Shown here: piece by piece, positions 27,676 through 36,470 of the stretch
Layout of the letters: each line of letters begins with the position of its first letter
Position numbering within the stretch: position 1 is the first letter of the stretch
Assembly: GCA_965197795.1 (NCBI GenBank)
Contig: OZ240228.1
Span: 930,001-994,000 of the forward strand
DNA: 64,000 nt
Source of the DNA: WHTK01 sp965197795
Lineage (GTDB): Bacteria; Chloroflexota; Dehalococcoidia; DSTF01; WHTK01
Direction: 5' to 3'
Position numbers and translations under genes: made by a program
Notes under the pieces: model-generated
What the model was told of the DNA's origin: nothing
Databases searched by the model: none
What the model saw: only the letters and a program-made list of their open reading frames with translations

Positions 27676-28005
27676 TTAGCCGGGCGACCTCACGACCAGC
27701 ACGGGCGCCTTGACGTTGCCCGTCAGCCTGTCGGTAACGCTGCCAAGCGCGGCTCGGACGAAGCCGCTACGGCCGTGGCTGGTCATGACAACGAGGTCGA
27801 TCTTCTCCCTCGCTATATACTCATCGAGTTCGACGGCGGGCGCACCCATCATGACCTCGGAGACTACATCGCTGCCGGCCGCGAGCCTTTCCTGCAGCGA
27901 GGGAACGGCACCGGCAGCGAGCCCAAAGGGCGGCCTCGCCGCGAAGCTCCAGGACCTCAGCCTGCGGAGCCGTCTGGGTCAGCAAGCCGAGGCAGGTCGT
28001 GACGC
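27676..28005 (-). pseudogene. Universal stress protein (UspA) remnant
   Basis: The C-terminal half of a UspA domain is clear in one frame: VVSEVMMGAPAVELDEYIAR, then KIDLVVMTSHGRSGFVRAALG, GSVTDRLTGNVKAPVLVV and stop TAA at 27676-27678. It contains the nucleotide-binding G-2x-G-9x-G-S/T signature. Upstream, a shifted frame gives LLTQTAPQAEVLELRGE, and the N-terminal strand (usually 'VLVPLDGS') is absent. It is a truncated, frameshifted gene. Confidence 0.65.
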
Positions 28006-28207
28006 AGCGTTTTTTTTCGATGACCCGGCGGATGGAAGACTGGCTTGACCTGATCAGCTCCTTCGAGGCTTTCTTCCCGCTACGAGCCACGCCGGGCTCC
28101 TAGCTACTTTGCGGATCCGTCGCCATACTGAAGCGCGAGCAACCTGTCATGACGAATCGAGCTTGCCAATGGTCTCTTGCGTGTTCCGCGCCAGGCTCGC
28201 TCTCCAG

Positions 28208-28223
28208 GGTGACCCTGGTCACC
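28208..28223. promoter_or_regulatory. CRP-like palindrome upstream of the radical SAM gene
   Basis: GGTGA-CCCTGG-TCACC, a perfect inverted repeat with the 6-base centre of CRP sites, ending 57 bases before the ATG at 28281. Confidence 0.5.
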
Positions 28224-28280
28224 TTGTTAGGCTTGCGTCTTGACGCAGAGTCCATGGGACTATTACCACTGGAGGCGTGG

Positions 28281-29693
28281 ATGATCGAACAAAAGAAGGA
28301 CGCTGATTACGTTTTTCACGAGCTGACCCGCAGCATCTGCCCGGAGTGCAAACAGGTGATCGATGCGCAGGTGCTGCTGCGCGACAACAAGGTCTACATG
28401 CGCAAGCGCTGCCCCGATCACGGCTGGTTTGAAGGCCTTATCAGCTCCGACGCCGAGATGTACGTTGCGGGTGCGAAGTTCAACAAGCCGGGAACCATAC
28501 CACTTGCCTTTAGCACCGAGGTCAAAGACGGTTGTCCGCTGGACTGCGGCCTCTGCCCGGAGCACAAGCAGCACACCTGCCTGGCGCTCATCGAGGTGAA
28601 CAGCGCCTGCAACCTCGACTGTCCGATCTGCTTCGCCGACGCGACGCCGGCCTACGATCTGACCTTGCCGGAGGTCGAGTCGATGCTCGACCGGTTGATC
28701 GAGCTGGAAGGCAACCCGGAGGTCGTCCAGTTCAGCGGCGGCGAGCCGACGATCCATCCGCAGATCCTCGAGATGGTCGCGGCGGCCCAGCAGCGCGGCA
28801 TCCCCAACGTCATGATCAACACGAACGGGCTGCGCATCGCCAATGACGATGACTTCATCGCCGCGTTGGCCGAGCTGCGTCCCGCCATCTACTTCCAGTT
28901 CGACGGTTTCGAAAAGCGGACCAACGAGGTCATTCGCGGCGCCGACCTGCTGAAGACCAAGCTGCGCGCGCTGGACCGACTGGCGGAGATCGACCTCGAC
29001 GTGGCGCTGGTCGCGGCCATCGAACGAGACGTCAACGAGCACGAGATAGGCGAGATCATTCGCTTCGGGCTGCAGCACCCGGCGGTGCGCGGCGTTGTGT
29101 TTCAGCCCGTTACGCACGTCGGACGCCACATCGAGTTCGACCCGATGCGCCGCATGACGATCCCGGATGTACTGCACGGCATCGTCGATCAGTCTCGGGG
29201 CGTCTTCGAAACCAGCGACTTTGTCCCGGTACCGTGCTGCTTCCCATCCTGCCAAGTCAACACCTACCTCTACGTCGATGGCGACGACGTGTTACCGCTG
29301 CCGAGGGTGCTGGAGGTGGACGAGTACCTGGACTACATCACCAACCGCACCTTTCCGGCCCTGCCGTCTGACACCGAAGTCAGGACCGCGCTGGAAGGCC
29401 TGTGGTCTGCCAGCGCGGTCCCGGGCTCGAACGGCGCGACGTCGCAGTTCCAGTGCGCCTGCGGGCCGGGTTACGGCCTGCCCGAGGACCTCTCACACCT
29501 GCGCAAGCACGTCTTTCAGATCGCGATCAAGGACTTCATGGATGCCTACACGTTCAGCGTGAAGCAGGTGATGAAGTGCTGCGTCGCGATGCTGGTGCCG
29601 GACGGCCGTGTGATCCCGTTCTGCGCCTTCAACGCGGTGGGCTATCGCGAAGAAGTGCGGGAGCAGCTGGCGAACCGAGTGGTCGAGGCGTGA
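28281..29693 (+). CDS. Tes-like radical SAM protein
   Basis: 470 residues. The N-terminus has a metal-binding module (SICPECKQVIDAQ...KRCPDHGWFEGL), then extra cysteines (GCPLDCGLCPEHKQHTC) and the radical SAM cluster motif CNLDCPIC (CX3CX2C) near residues 113-120. QFSGGEPTIHP is the SAM-binding GGE motif. A cysteine-rich C-terminal half (PCCFPSC, CACGPGYG, MKCCVAM, FCAFN) probably binds auxiliary FeS clusters. The layout matches the MJ0619/Tes family; archaeal Tes joins lipid chains to make tetraethers. The bacterial role here is unknown. ATG 28281 follows GGAGG by 5 bases; a CRP-like palindrome lies upstream. Its stop overlaps the methyltransferase start (GTGA), indicating coupling. Confidence 0.75.
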   Translation: MIEQKKDADYVFHELTRSICPECKQVIDAQVLLRDNKVYMRKRCPDHGWFEGLISSDAEMYVAGAKFNKPGTIPLAFSTEVKDGCPLDCGLCPEHKQHTCLALIEVNSACNLDCPICFADATPAYDLTLPEVESMLDRLIELEGNPEVVQFSGGEPTIHPQILEMVAAAQQRGIPNVMINTNGLRIANDDDFIAALAELRPAIYFQFDGFEKRTNEVIRGADLLKTKLRALDRLAEIDLDVALVAAIERDVNEHEIGEIIRFGLQHPAVRGVVFQPVTHVGRHIEFDPMRRMTIPDVLHGIVDQSRGVFETSDFVPVPCCFPSCQVNTYLYVDGDDVLPLPRVLEVDEYLDYITNRTFPALPSDTEVRTALEGLWSASAVPGSNGATSQFQCACGPGYGLPEDLSHLRKHVFQIAIKDFMDAYTFSVKQVMKCCVAMLVPDGRVIPFCAFNAVGYREEVREQLANRVVEA

Positions 29694-30481
29694 TCGAGAT
29701 TCCCGACCCCGGCGCCGACGCGCTGGGGTACAAGGCGTGCTGCGCGACGCTCTACGAAAGCGACGCGATCCGCTATCTGCTCGGCGACGCAATGCGCCCC
29801 GGCGGTCTGTCGCTAACTCGGGAGATCCTCGAGGCTGCATCGATTACGCCGGGCATGAAGGTGCTGGACGTTGCCTGCGGCAGCGGCGATAGCCGCGCCG
29901 CAGTCGAGGCGCTGGGTGCGTCGTACTTCGGCGTCGATCTGGGACTGCGCAACCTGGAGCGGGCGTCCTGCGGCAGCGTCGCCGCGGCTGAGGCGGAACG
30001 TCTACCCTTCGGCGAAGCGGCGTTCGACGCGGTGCTGGTGCAGTGCGCCTTCTGCACGTTTCCTGACAAGCCCGCGGCAGCAGCCGAGTTGGCGCGAGTG
30101 CTCAAACCCGACGGACGCCTGCTCATGGCCGACGTGACGCTGAACTGCGAGGAGTTGCCGCGGGAGCTGAGCTCGGTCTTTGCGGCGGCGGCCTGTCTTG
30201 CCGACGCTCGCCCGCTGCCAAGCTATGAAGCGTATGCGCGGGCGGCCGGCCTGGCAGTCCTAAAAAGCGAGGACCGGCCGGACGCGGCGCGAGCATTCCT
30301 GCGAGGCATCGACCAGAAGCTATTCATGGTGCGTGTGGCGCAGGCCGTGAAGGCCATCGACCTGGGGGACCTGGACGTCGCGGAAGCGCGACGAATGCTC
30401 AAGCTCGGCCTCGGCATGGTGGAGCGAGGCGAGCTGAGCTACGGCTTCGTGATTTCCGAGAAGCCTGCTAGTTCAGCCTGA
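29690..30481 (+). CDS. Class I SAM methyltransferase coupled to the radical SAM gene
   Basis: 263 residues. MKVLDVACGSGDSRAAVEAL is motif I, followed by YFGVDLGL (acidic residue) and FDAVLVQCAFCTFPDKPAAA, with ELARVLKPDGRLLMADVTLN as the motif post-II/III region. The N-terminal YKACCATLYESDAIRYLLGD resembles arsenite- and MerB-type or ubiquinone-type methyltransferases that start near a conserved helix. It starts at GTG 29690, overlapping the upstream stop by 4 bases. The cysteine pairs (CC, QCAFC) are notable. The two genes probably act in sequence on one substrate. Its stop region overlaps the convergent glutaredoxin gene by 9 bases. Confidence 0.75.
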   Translation: MIEIPDPGADALGYKACCATLYESDAIRYLLGDAMRPGGLSLTREILEAASITPGMKVLDVACGSGDSRAAVEALGASYFGVDLGLRNLERASCGSVAAAEAERLPFGEAAFDAVLVQCAFCTFPDKPAAAAELARVLKPDGRLLMADVTLNCEELPRELSSVFAAAACLADARPLPSYEAYARAAGLAVLKSEDRPDAARAFLRGIDQKLFMVRVAQAVKAIDLGDLDVAEARRMLKLGLGMVERGELSYGFVISEKPASSA

Positions 30482-30811
30482 CAGCACGCCCTCGCGGACC
30501 AGGGCCTGCTCAAGGGCCCGCTGATCCCAATCGACGACAACCGATTCGCCGATGATCATGGTCGGTACGGTTTTGTAGCCGCGGGCCAGGCTCATGACCT
30601 TCTCAGCCGCCTCAGGAACTCGCTCGATGTCGATTTCCTCGTACTTGACGCCCTTCTGCTGCAGGTATCGCTTGGCCATGAAGCAGCTGGCGCACCAGCT
30701 GGTTGTGTAAATGGTCATTGCGGGTGCGTCATCAGCCATGGTTTCAGCAGCGGCAGGCGCCGCTTTTGGCGCTTCACCGTCGTGGTGAAGAAGTTTCGAG
30801 AAAAGGCCCAT
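30473..30811 (-). CDS. Glutaredoxin-like protein
   Basis: 112 residues: a 30-residue Ala/Pro-rich extension followed by a glutaredoxin fold with the active-site motif in TIYTTSWCASCFMAKRYL (CxxC about residues 39-42), then KYEEIDIERVP, YKTVPTMIIGESVVV (the cis-Pro TVP loop) and a C-terminal helix. It reduces disulfides or transfers electrons in the cytoplasm, as no signal peptide is seen. It is convergent with the methyltransferase and divergent from the SRPBCC gene, with a CRP-like palindrome in the divergent gap. Confidence 0.8.
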   Translation of the reverse strand: MGLFSKLLHHDGEAPKAAPAAAETMADDAPAMTIYTTSWCASCFMAKRYLQQKGVKYEEIDIERVPEAAEKVMSLARGYKTVPTMIIGESVVVDWDQRALEQALVREGVLSG

Positions 30812-30864
30812 CTATTGCTCCTCTAAGGTTCCTGACTAGAGTGGCGCACCAGTCCGCCCGCGAC

Positions 30865-30880
30865 TGTGACCGGAGTCACG
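30865..30880. promoter_or_regulatory. CRP-like palindrome between divergent genes
   Basis: TGTGA-CCGGAG-TCACG, nearly the full CRP consensus, between the glutaredoxin (minus) and SRPBCC (plus) genes. A partial copy (GTGACCGGAG) follows directly. Confidence 0.55.
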
Positions 30881-30953
30881 GTGACCGGAGCCAGGGTGGG
30901 TTGGACTGTAAGTGACGTGACTGGCTGGAAGGAATAAGGAATAAGGTGGGGCC

Positions 30954-31430
30954 ATGAGTCTTTGGATAATACCGGTTCGCTTGCCGGTGGTTGAAGCCCT
31001 GGTGTCTGCACCACCGCAGGAGGTCTTTGGGTGGATCACCTCCTTCACCAAGAACACGACAGGCGGCGGCTCCAGGGTGCTGAGCACGGAAGAGAACGGC
31101 GACCTGATCGTCGAGTTCGTCACGGTCATGTTTGGTTTGATGGGCAGACGAAAGGTGCACAAGACCATCGAACGGGTGACCCTGGAGCCGCCAGGCAACG
31201 TGCGCTTCGAGGGCGTACAGGGGCCTCTGGACGTGCTGCGCGATCGTTTCACGCTGAGCGCGACTGAGGGCGGGACGCTATTCCGCTACGAGAGCACTGT
31301 CGGGCTCAAGGGTTCGGTGTTCGGCTGGCTGTTGTGCCACACCTACGTGAGGGCGCTGCTAGGCCGCTTCATGCGCCAGCACGTCGACAAGATCCGAGAC
31401 CACTTCGCGGCCCTGCCATCGAATCGTTAG
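30954..31430 (+). CDS. SRPBCC (START-like) family protein
   Basis: 158 residues with a ligand-binding START/polyketide-cyclase pattern: VVEALVSAPPQEVFGWITSF at the start, VRFEGVQGPLDVLRDRFTLS and TLFRYESTVGLKG in the middle, and a long C-terminal helix (RFMRQHVDKIRDHFAAL). It binds a hydrophobic ligand in the cytoplasm; the ligand is unknown. ATG 30954 has AAGGTGGGG upstream, and the CRP-like palindrome lies 74 bases before the start. Confidence 0.7.
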   Translation: MSLWIIPVRLPVVEALVSAPPQEVFGWITSFTKNTTGGGSRVLSTEENGDLIVEFVTVMFGLMGRRKVHKTIERVTLEPPGNVRFEGVQGPLDVLRDRFTLSATEGGTLFRYESTVGLKGSVFGWLLCHTYVRALLGRFMRQHVDKIRDHFAALPSNR

Positions 31431-31641
31431 CAAGAGTCTGCCCCGCGGCTACTTTCTCACCTCGTAACACTAAGCCCCTTCCCTCGTAGCTACTGACGAG
31501 GGATGCTGTTGATCTGATGTTGGCTGTCGAAGACCGCGCCTCGGCGACGCTGCTGCAGGTGGCGGCGCTCGCGGTGCGCTGTCTCGAGGTAGTCAGGCCT
31601 GCCGGTCAGCGCGCCGTTGGCAGGATCGAAGCTTCGGCGAG

Positions 31642-33327
31642 ATGATACACAGCTTGCGTCGACACTCGATTGGGTTGACCGCGGCGAGATTGTCGGCATT
31701 CGCCTCGAGCCTGATCTTCGCTTCGCTGGTGGTGGCGCAAGGGCCGCCGGTCTCGCCGGAAGGGCCGGGAATCGAGCGCGGCGTCCAGTACGTCTTCGCG
31801 GGCGTCGGTGTCCTTGCCACGCTGCTGGCCTGGTGGCGCCCGCTGCCTGGCGGTTGGCTACTCGTGGTCACCGGAGTCGCCCTCGGCGTCGGGGCCGCGA
31901 CGCGATACACGGAAGAGACGTCCCTGGTCGTCGCGCTGATGTTCGTGGTCCCGGGCTGCCTGTTCCTCCTCGTCGGCACTTCTGGACGTCGCATCGCGCT
32001 GCAGGTCACGTACGCCGCGGCGGTTGCGGTACTCATGGTGTATGGCGGCCTGGAGGCCAGGGCGCGCCACGAGGAGGCCTTTGGCCCCGCCCATCCTCAG
32101 TCGCGGTTGACGGCCCAGCCATACGACACGGTGCAGTGGGTCTGGAGCGGCGGCGTCACGTCATCCTCAGCGGTCGTCACGGCGCGGCTGGCTGAAGACG
32201 CGACCCAAGCCCGCCTCCTGATCAGCGCGAGCGAGTCGCTGAGCGACGCGAGCACTTCTGACTACTACGGCCCGGACGGCGACGGTGTGGTAAAGCTATC
32301 GGTCGATGGACTGGAACCGGATACGCGGTATCACTACGCGCTTGAGGTTGACGGAGAGGTCGATCGTTTGAGGCGAGGCACTTTGCGGACCTTTCCGGAA
32401 GGCTCGGCTTCGTTCTCGATTGTCGTCGGCTCCTGTGCGAGGACCGGCTCCAACGGCGCTGTTTTCGAAGCGCTGCGCAACGAAGACGCCCTCTTCTATC
32501 TGATCACCGGCGATGCCCACTACGAGAACATCACGAGGAACGATCTCGGCCGCTTTCAGGAGGCCTACCAGACGATGCTAACCTCGCCAGCGCAATCAGC
32601 GCTCTACCGCGAGACACCGATCGCATACGTCTGGGACGACCACGACTTCGGAGGCAACAATTCGACGGGGTCGTCGGACGCGAGGGAGGCCGCTCGCCTC
32701 AGCTATCGCCAGAACGTGCCGCATTACGAACAAGCAGCCGGCACCAGCAACGCGCCGATCTACCAAGCTTTCTCGGCCGGCCGCGTCCGGTTCGTCCTTC
32801 TGGACACGCGCTCGATGCGAGGCGAAGAGGAGATGCCGGACGGCAGCGAGAGCATGTTGGGCTCGCGGCAGTGGGAGTGGCTCAAGCAGGAGCTGCTCGG
32901 CGGCAGCCAGACGCACGGGCTGGTCGTAATCGTTAGCTCGGTGCCGTGGATCGCGCCGCAGTCTGCGGGCGACGACGACTGGGGCGGCTACGCGAGCGAG
33001 CGGAGCGAGATCGCCGACTTCATCGCCGAAAACGGCATCGATAATCTGCTCATGCTGTCCGGAGACGCGCACATGCTGGCGATCGACGATGGCTCAAACT
33101 CAAACTACTCGACCCAAGGCGGCGCCGGCTTCCCGGTGTTTCAGGCCGCGGCGCTGGACCGGCCGGGCTCGGTGAAGGGCGGTCCGTACAGCGAGGGAAC
33201 GTTTCCCGGAGCGGGGCAGTACGGCCTCGTGACGTTCAGCGACGACGGCGATTCCATCGCGGTAGAGCTGCGCGGCCGCAACTGGAGAGGCGAAGAGATC
33301 GTGACGCACAGCTATGTCACAACGTAG
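31642..33327 (+). CDS. PhoD-like alkaline phosphatase with N-terminal membrane domain
   Basis: 561 residues. Four hydrophobic segments occupy roughly residues 1-145. A fibronectin-like segment (WVWSGGVTSSSAVVTARL to YHYALEVDGEVD) follows, then a PhoD metallophosphatase core: IVVGSCARTGSNGAVFEALR, FYLITGDAHYENI, YVWDDHDFGGNN and LLMLSGDAHMLAIDD. The GD.HY, DDHD and GDAH clusters are the metal ligands of PhoD enzymes (Ca/Fe phosphodiesterase/monoesterase). Fusion to a polytopic membrane domain is less common, as most PhoD are Tat-secreted. Activity would be outside the cytoplasmic membrane. Confidence 0.8.
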   Translation: MIHSLRRHSIGLTAARLSAFASSLIFASLVVAQGPPVSPEGPGIERGVQYVFAGVGVLATLLAWWRPLPGGWLLVVTGVALGVGAATRYTEETSLVVALMFVVPGCLFLLVGTSGRRIALQVTYAAAVAVLMVYGGLEARARHEEAFGPAHPQSRLTAQPYDTVQWVWSGGVTSSSAVVTARLAEDATQARLLISASESLSDASTSDYYGPDGDGVVKLSVDGLEPDTRYHYALEVDGEVDRLRRGTLRTFPEGSASFSIVVGSCARTGSNGAVFEALRNEDALFYLITGDAHYENITRNDLGRFQEAYQTMLTSPAQSALYRETPIAYVWDDHDFGGNNSTGSSDAREAARLSYRQNVPHYEQAAGTSNAPIYQAFSAGRVRFVLLDTRSMRGEEEMPDGSESMLGSRQWEWLKQELLGGSQTHGLVVIVSSVPWIAPQSAGDDDWGGYASERSEIADFIAENGIDNLLMLSGDAHMLAIDDGSNSNYSTQGGAGFPVFQAAALDRPGSVKGGPYSEGTFPGAGQYGLVTFSDDGDSIAVELRGRNWRGEEIVTHSYVTT

Positions 33328-33388
33328 CGTGGGGCATTGGCCCGTTGAGGGCTCGACGCCTCTGATCTGCGGGCTACCTACCCGGCGG

Positions 33389-33593
33389 CCCCTCACTCCA
33401 GGGTATCGGAAGCGGGAGATACTGGTTTTCATGGCCGAAGGCTTTTCTAACCGCGAAATCACCGATCGTTTGATTCTGCGTGAAGGGACCGTAAAGACTC
33501 AAACGAGTGCTGGACAAGCTGAACGTGCGCGACCGCACGCGGGCCGTCATCCTGGCGTACGACAACGGCCTGGTCCGGCCGGGCGGGAGCTAG
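33389..33593 (+). pseudogene. LuxR/NarL-type response regulator, C-terminal fragment
   Basis: PLTPGYRKREILVFMAEGFS, NREITDRLILREGTVKT is a LuxR helix-turn-helix. After a small deletion it continues RVLDKLNVRDRTRAVILAYD and ends at TAG 33591-33593. The receiver domain is absent. It begins within 65 bases of the phosphatase stop and is a relic. Confidence 0.65.
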
Positions 33594-33607
33594 ATACCGC
33601 CGAGAGA

Positions 33608-34657
33608 TCAAGCACAGGCGACGGCGTAGACGTCTCGAACGCCGTCCGGCAGGTGATGCTCGCGCCAGGTGCTGCCGCCGTCCAGCGTGCTGAAGACCTG
33701 TCCGCTGCGGCTGGCGCAGTGCACCTGCTCCGGGTCGCTGGGGTGCAGCGCGACGGCCATCATCGTGGCGTCGGCCTTGACGCCGTGATCGAAGCGCGAC
33801 CAGGTCGCGCCGAGGTCATCGCTGCGATACAAAGAGCCGTCCTGACTGCGCGCCGCCGGACTAAGGCAAGCGTAGAGCACGCGCGGGTCCTGCGGCGAGA
33901 CACGGACGTCTCGACTGTAGGTCAGCGGGGAGAAACGGCCGACCTCGATGTCCTCCCAGCGCCCGCCGCGGTCCTGGCTGCGGAAGAGGTCCATGCGGAC
34001 GGCCAGGTAGATGGTACCGGGAGTTTCGCTGCTGACACACAAGGCATGGCCGTCCATCATGCCTTCGATTTCCGTGTCGCTGCCGATTCGGCTCTTGAGG
34101 TGAGGCCGCTGCGCCAGGTCGATCAAGTCCGTGCTGCAGTCCTCCCAGCTCGCGCCGCCGTCGAGGCTGCGGATGACGCCACCGACCTCCAGCGTCGCGT
34201 AAAGATCGCTGGGGTTTGACGGGTCGGCGGCGAGCCGCATGACGCGGCAGGGGAAATCCATCTTGACGGGCTCCGGCGCGTCGGGCGCGTAGATGCGGGT
34301 CCAGCTTTCGCCGCGGTCTTCACTGCGATAGATACCTAAAGGCGAGGTGCCGGCATACAGGATGCGCGGCTCCTGAGGGTGTACAGCGATCGACCAGACC
34401 TGCGGCCCTTCCGGGAAGGGAAGCCGTTGCCAGCTATCGCCGCCGTCGAGGCTTCGATAAGGGCCGTCGTGCGTGCCGGCGTAGATCAGGTTCGAATCGC
34501 TGGGGTCGACGGTGATGGCTCGTACCCCGATGCCTTGTGGCAGTCCGGAAGTAAGCTCCTGCCAATCACCTCCGTCCGCGTTGCGCCGAAACAGCCCACC
34601 GCGTGTCCCAGAACCGGCCTGCGCGGTGCCGATGTATAGATGGCCTGCCTGGCTCAT
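33608..34657 (-). CDS. BNR/Asp-box beta-propeller (sialidase-like) protein
   Basis: 349 residues with at least six Asp-box motifs (SxDxGxxW), for example YRSLDGGDSWQRL, YRSEDRGESWTRI, IRSLDGGASWEDC, FRSQDRGGRWEDI, YRSDDLGATWSRF and FSTLDGGSTWREH, alternating with 'DP..P..LYA' strands. This forms a seven-bladed propeller like photosystem II stability factors, sortilin-type proteins and exo-sialidases. No signal peptide is evident from ATG 34657, so a cytoplasmic scaffold or a leaderless exported form are both possible. Sialidase catalytic residues are not discernible. Confidence 0.75.
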   Translation of the reverse strand: MSQAGHLYIGTAQAGSGTRGGLFRRNADGGDWQELTSGLPQGIGVRAITVDPSDSNLIYAGTHDGPYRSLDGGDSWQRLPFPEGPQVWSIAVHPQEPRILYAGTSPLGIYRSEDRGESWTRIYAPDAPEPVKMDFPCRVMRLAADPSNPSDLYATLEVGGVIRSLDGGASWEDCSTDLIDLAQRPHLKSRIGSDTEIEGMMDGHALCVSSETPGTIYLAVRMDLFRSQDRGGRWEDIEVGRFSPLTYSRDVRVSPQDPRVLYACLSPAARSQDGSLYRSDDLGATWSRFDHGVKADATMMAVALHPSDPEQVHCASRSGQVFSTLDGGSTWREHHLPDGVRDVYAVACA

Positions 34658-34735
34658 ATTGCTTCCTCCTCAAACCACTCGGCGAGGTGACAGCAATTCT
34701 AGACCCGGCGGCAAGCGATGATCGGGTAGATCGAT

Positions 34736-35677
34736 CTAGCCGTCCACGTAGGTAACCGTGACCGGGCGTTCGTAGACGGGATCGGCTCGCGACTCGAGCG
34801 CCTGCACCGTGATGTCGACGATCTGTTCTCGCGTCAGCAGGCCCGGGTCGAAGCGGACGGTCAGCCAGGGGTTCGTCGTTTCGTCGTCGCGATCGACCAC
34901 GCTAACGGTGGCGAAGGATTCGAGGTCCGAGACTACGGAATCGACGCCACAGTAGCCGGAGTCGCAGCGTAGGCTGCGCGAGGTCAGCCTGAGCTCACCT
35001 TCGCTAAGCGTTTCCACGGACAGGACGCGGTCGCGTGGAATCGTGTTGATGAGACGAAGCACGACCGGGAGCTCGCCGGGCGGTTGGGCGCTGATCGCGG
35101 CATCGAGAAAAATACTGAGGCGCTCCTGGCCGGTGTAGCCGGCGTATACGGTTTGAATCACGCCTTCCGCGTCGACGAATACCGTCGCGGGCAGGCCGAA
35201 GACGCGATAGGCGTCGCTAACAACGAGATTGGTATCGAGGCCGTAGGTGAAAGGCGCCTCGAGGAAGTCGACGAACTCCATGGCTCGCTCGCGCATCTCA
35301 CCGGCGTTGACCGCCAGCACCGCGAACGAGTCGATGCCGCGCTCTTCCTGTGCCGCCTTGATCTCTGGCATCTCCGTGAGGCAGCTGGTGCACCAGAGTG
35401 CGAAGAAGTTGATCACCACCGGCCGGCCGCGGAAGTCGCTCAGACGGACACGGCGGCCATCGGTGGTTGAGATCTCGAAGTCGGGGGCAAGCTGGCCGAC
35501 TTCCAGCCCGACCTCGCTTGCGGCTGTGCTGGACGGCGTGTCGACAAGCACGGGGCTCTGGACCGTGGGGTCTGTCTCTTCACTGGGCTGCAGGAGCAAG
35601 AAGTAGAGTGGCAGGTAAAGCGCCGCGAGTACGACGGCGCCAAGAACGAGGCGGCGGGGATCGACGACTGACTGCAC
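34736..35677 (-). CDS. Membrane-anchored TlpA/ResA-like thioredoxin with extra C-terminal domain
   Basis: 313 residues. An N-terminal anchor (VLGAVVLAALYLPLYFLLL) is followed by a TlpA-type thioredoxin fold with APDFEISTTDGRRVRLSDF, VINFFALWCTSCLTEMPEIK (active site WCTSC about residue 95) and GLPATVFVDAEG (cis-Pro). After about residue 195 comes a domain of about 115 residues with one CxxxxC pair (RCDSGYCGVDS) and an HMA-like finish (TREQIVDITVQAL). It acts outside the membrane in disulfide reduction or cytochrome c maturation. The GTG start abuts the TAG of the CRP-type regulator with no gap, so the two are one operon. Confidence 0.78.
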   Translation of the reverse strand: MQSVVDPRRLVLGAVVLAALYLPLYFLLLQPSEETDPTVQSPVLVDTPSSTAASEVGLEVGQLAPDFEISTTDGRRVRLSDFRGRPVVINFFALWCTSCLTEMPEIKAAQEERGIDSFAVLAVNAGEMRERAMEFVDFLEAPFTYGLDTNLVVSDAYRVFGLPATVFVDAEGVIQTVYAGYTGQERLSIFLDAAISAQPPGELPVVLRLINTIPRDRVLSVETLSEGELRLTSRSLRCDSGYCGVDSVVSDLESFATVSVVDRDDETTNPWLTVRFDPGLLTREQIVDITVQALESRADPVYERPVTVTYVDG

Positions 35678-36406
35678 CTAGACGTCCTGGGGCTGGTGGC
35701 ACATCTCATCAAGGCCTTCTCGATCCTTGATGACGATGTGACTACGGCCCAGGTCGATCAGTCCTTGCGAGCGGAAATCGCCGAGCGTCCGTGTGACGGT
35801 CTCTCGCGACGCGCCGATGGTCTCGCCGATTTGCTGATGCGAGGCGCCAGAGATCTCGGTGCCGTCGCCGGCAAGGCGCAGCAGCGTCGTGGCGAGTCGC
35901 TCCGAGACGGATTGGAACGCCTGCATCTCGAGACGTGACTCAAGGTCCTGAACCCGCGACGCCAGATTGTGAACGATATTGAGCGCGACCTGCGGGTTTG
36001 TCTTGACCATGTTTTCCAGGTCGTGGCGGCTCATGATGCAGATGGTGCAGTCGTCCAGGGCTTCTGCCGTGGTGTCTTGCATGGTCTGAGACAGCATCGG
36101 CATCTCACCGAAGATCGCCCCGGGATCGAGAACCGCGATGGTCAGCTTGCGGCCGTCCTCGGCGAGTCGAGAGACTTGGACGCGTCCCTTCTTGAGGATG
36201 AAGAGGACCTCGCTCTGGTCGCCCGGGGTGTAGAAGACACGCCCCTTGCGACAGGTCGTCATCGTCGTGACGCGTTCGATTTCTACCATCTCGGCGTGGG
36301 GCAGATCGCGAAAGACCTCGGCCTTACTGAGCAGGCTCAGCTTCCATTTACGGGTCTTTTCGTCGAGTTCGGCGACGCGAGGCGTGCCTATGAGTCTTCT
36401 GAGCAT
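35678..36406 (-). CDS. CRP/FNR family transcription regulator
   Basis: 242 residues: a cyclic-nucleotide-binding-type barrel (KGRVFYTPGDQSEVLFILKK, LDPGAIFGEMPML), a dimerisation helix, and a C-terminal winged helix-turn-helix (ISGASHQQIGETIGASRETV, TRTLGDF). The recognition helix SRETVTR matches the RExxxR of E. coli CRP, which reads TGTGA half-sites. The FNR iron-sulfur cysteines are not present, and no heme motif can be seen. It is the first gene of an operon with the TlpA-like protein. Four CRP-form palindromes upstream of genes in 28-40 kb are its likely targets. Confidence 0.85.
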   Translation of the reverse strand: MLRRLIGTPRVAELDEKTRKWKLSLLSKAEVFRDLPHAEMVEIERVTTMTTCRKGRVFYTPGDQSEVLFILKKGRVQVSRLAEDGRKLTIAVLDPGAIFGEMPMLSQTMQDTTAEALDDCTICIMSRHDLENMVKTNPQVALNIVHNLASRVQDLESRLEMQAFQSVSERLATTLLRLAGDGTEISGASHQQIGETIGASRETVTRTLGDFRSQGLIDLGRSHIVIKDREGLDEMCHQPQDV

Positions 36407-36470
36407 TACGTCTCTAGAAATGATGATACCGCCTGGGAGATGATTTGTGTGTCATCGGGTTCACCATGGC

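Noticed and set aside
28263..29255. 330-codon minus-strand ORF opposite the radical SAM gene
   Set aside because: High GC third positions open antisense frames here; the plus strand carries all cluster and SAM motifs.
33314..34219. Long plus-strand ORF running from the LuxR remnant through the propeller gene
   Set aside because: Only its first 55 codons have family features (LuxR helix-turn-helix); the remainder is antisense to the Asp-box propeller.
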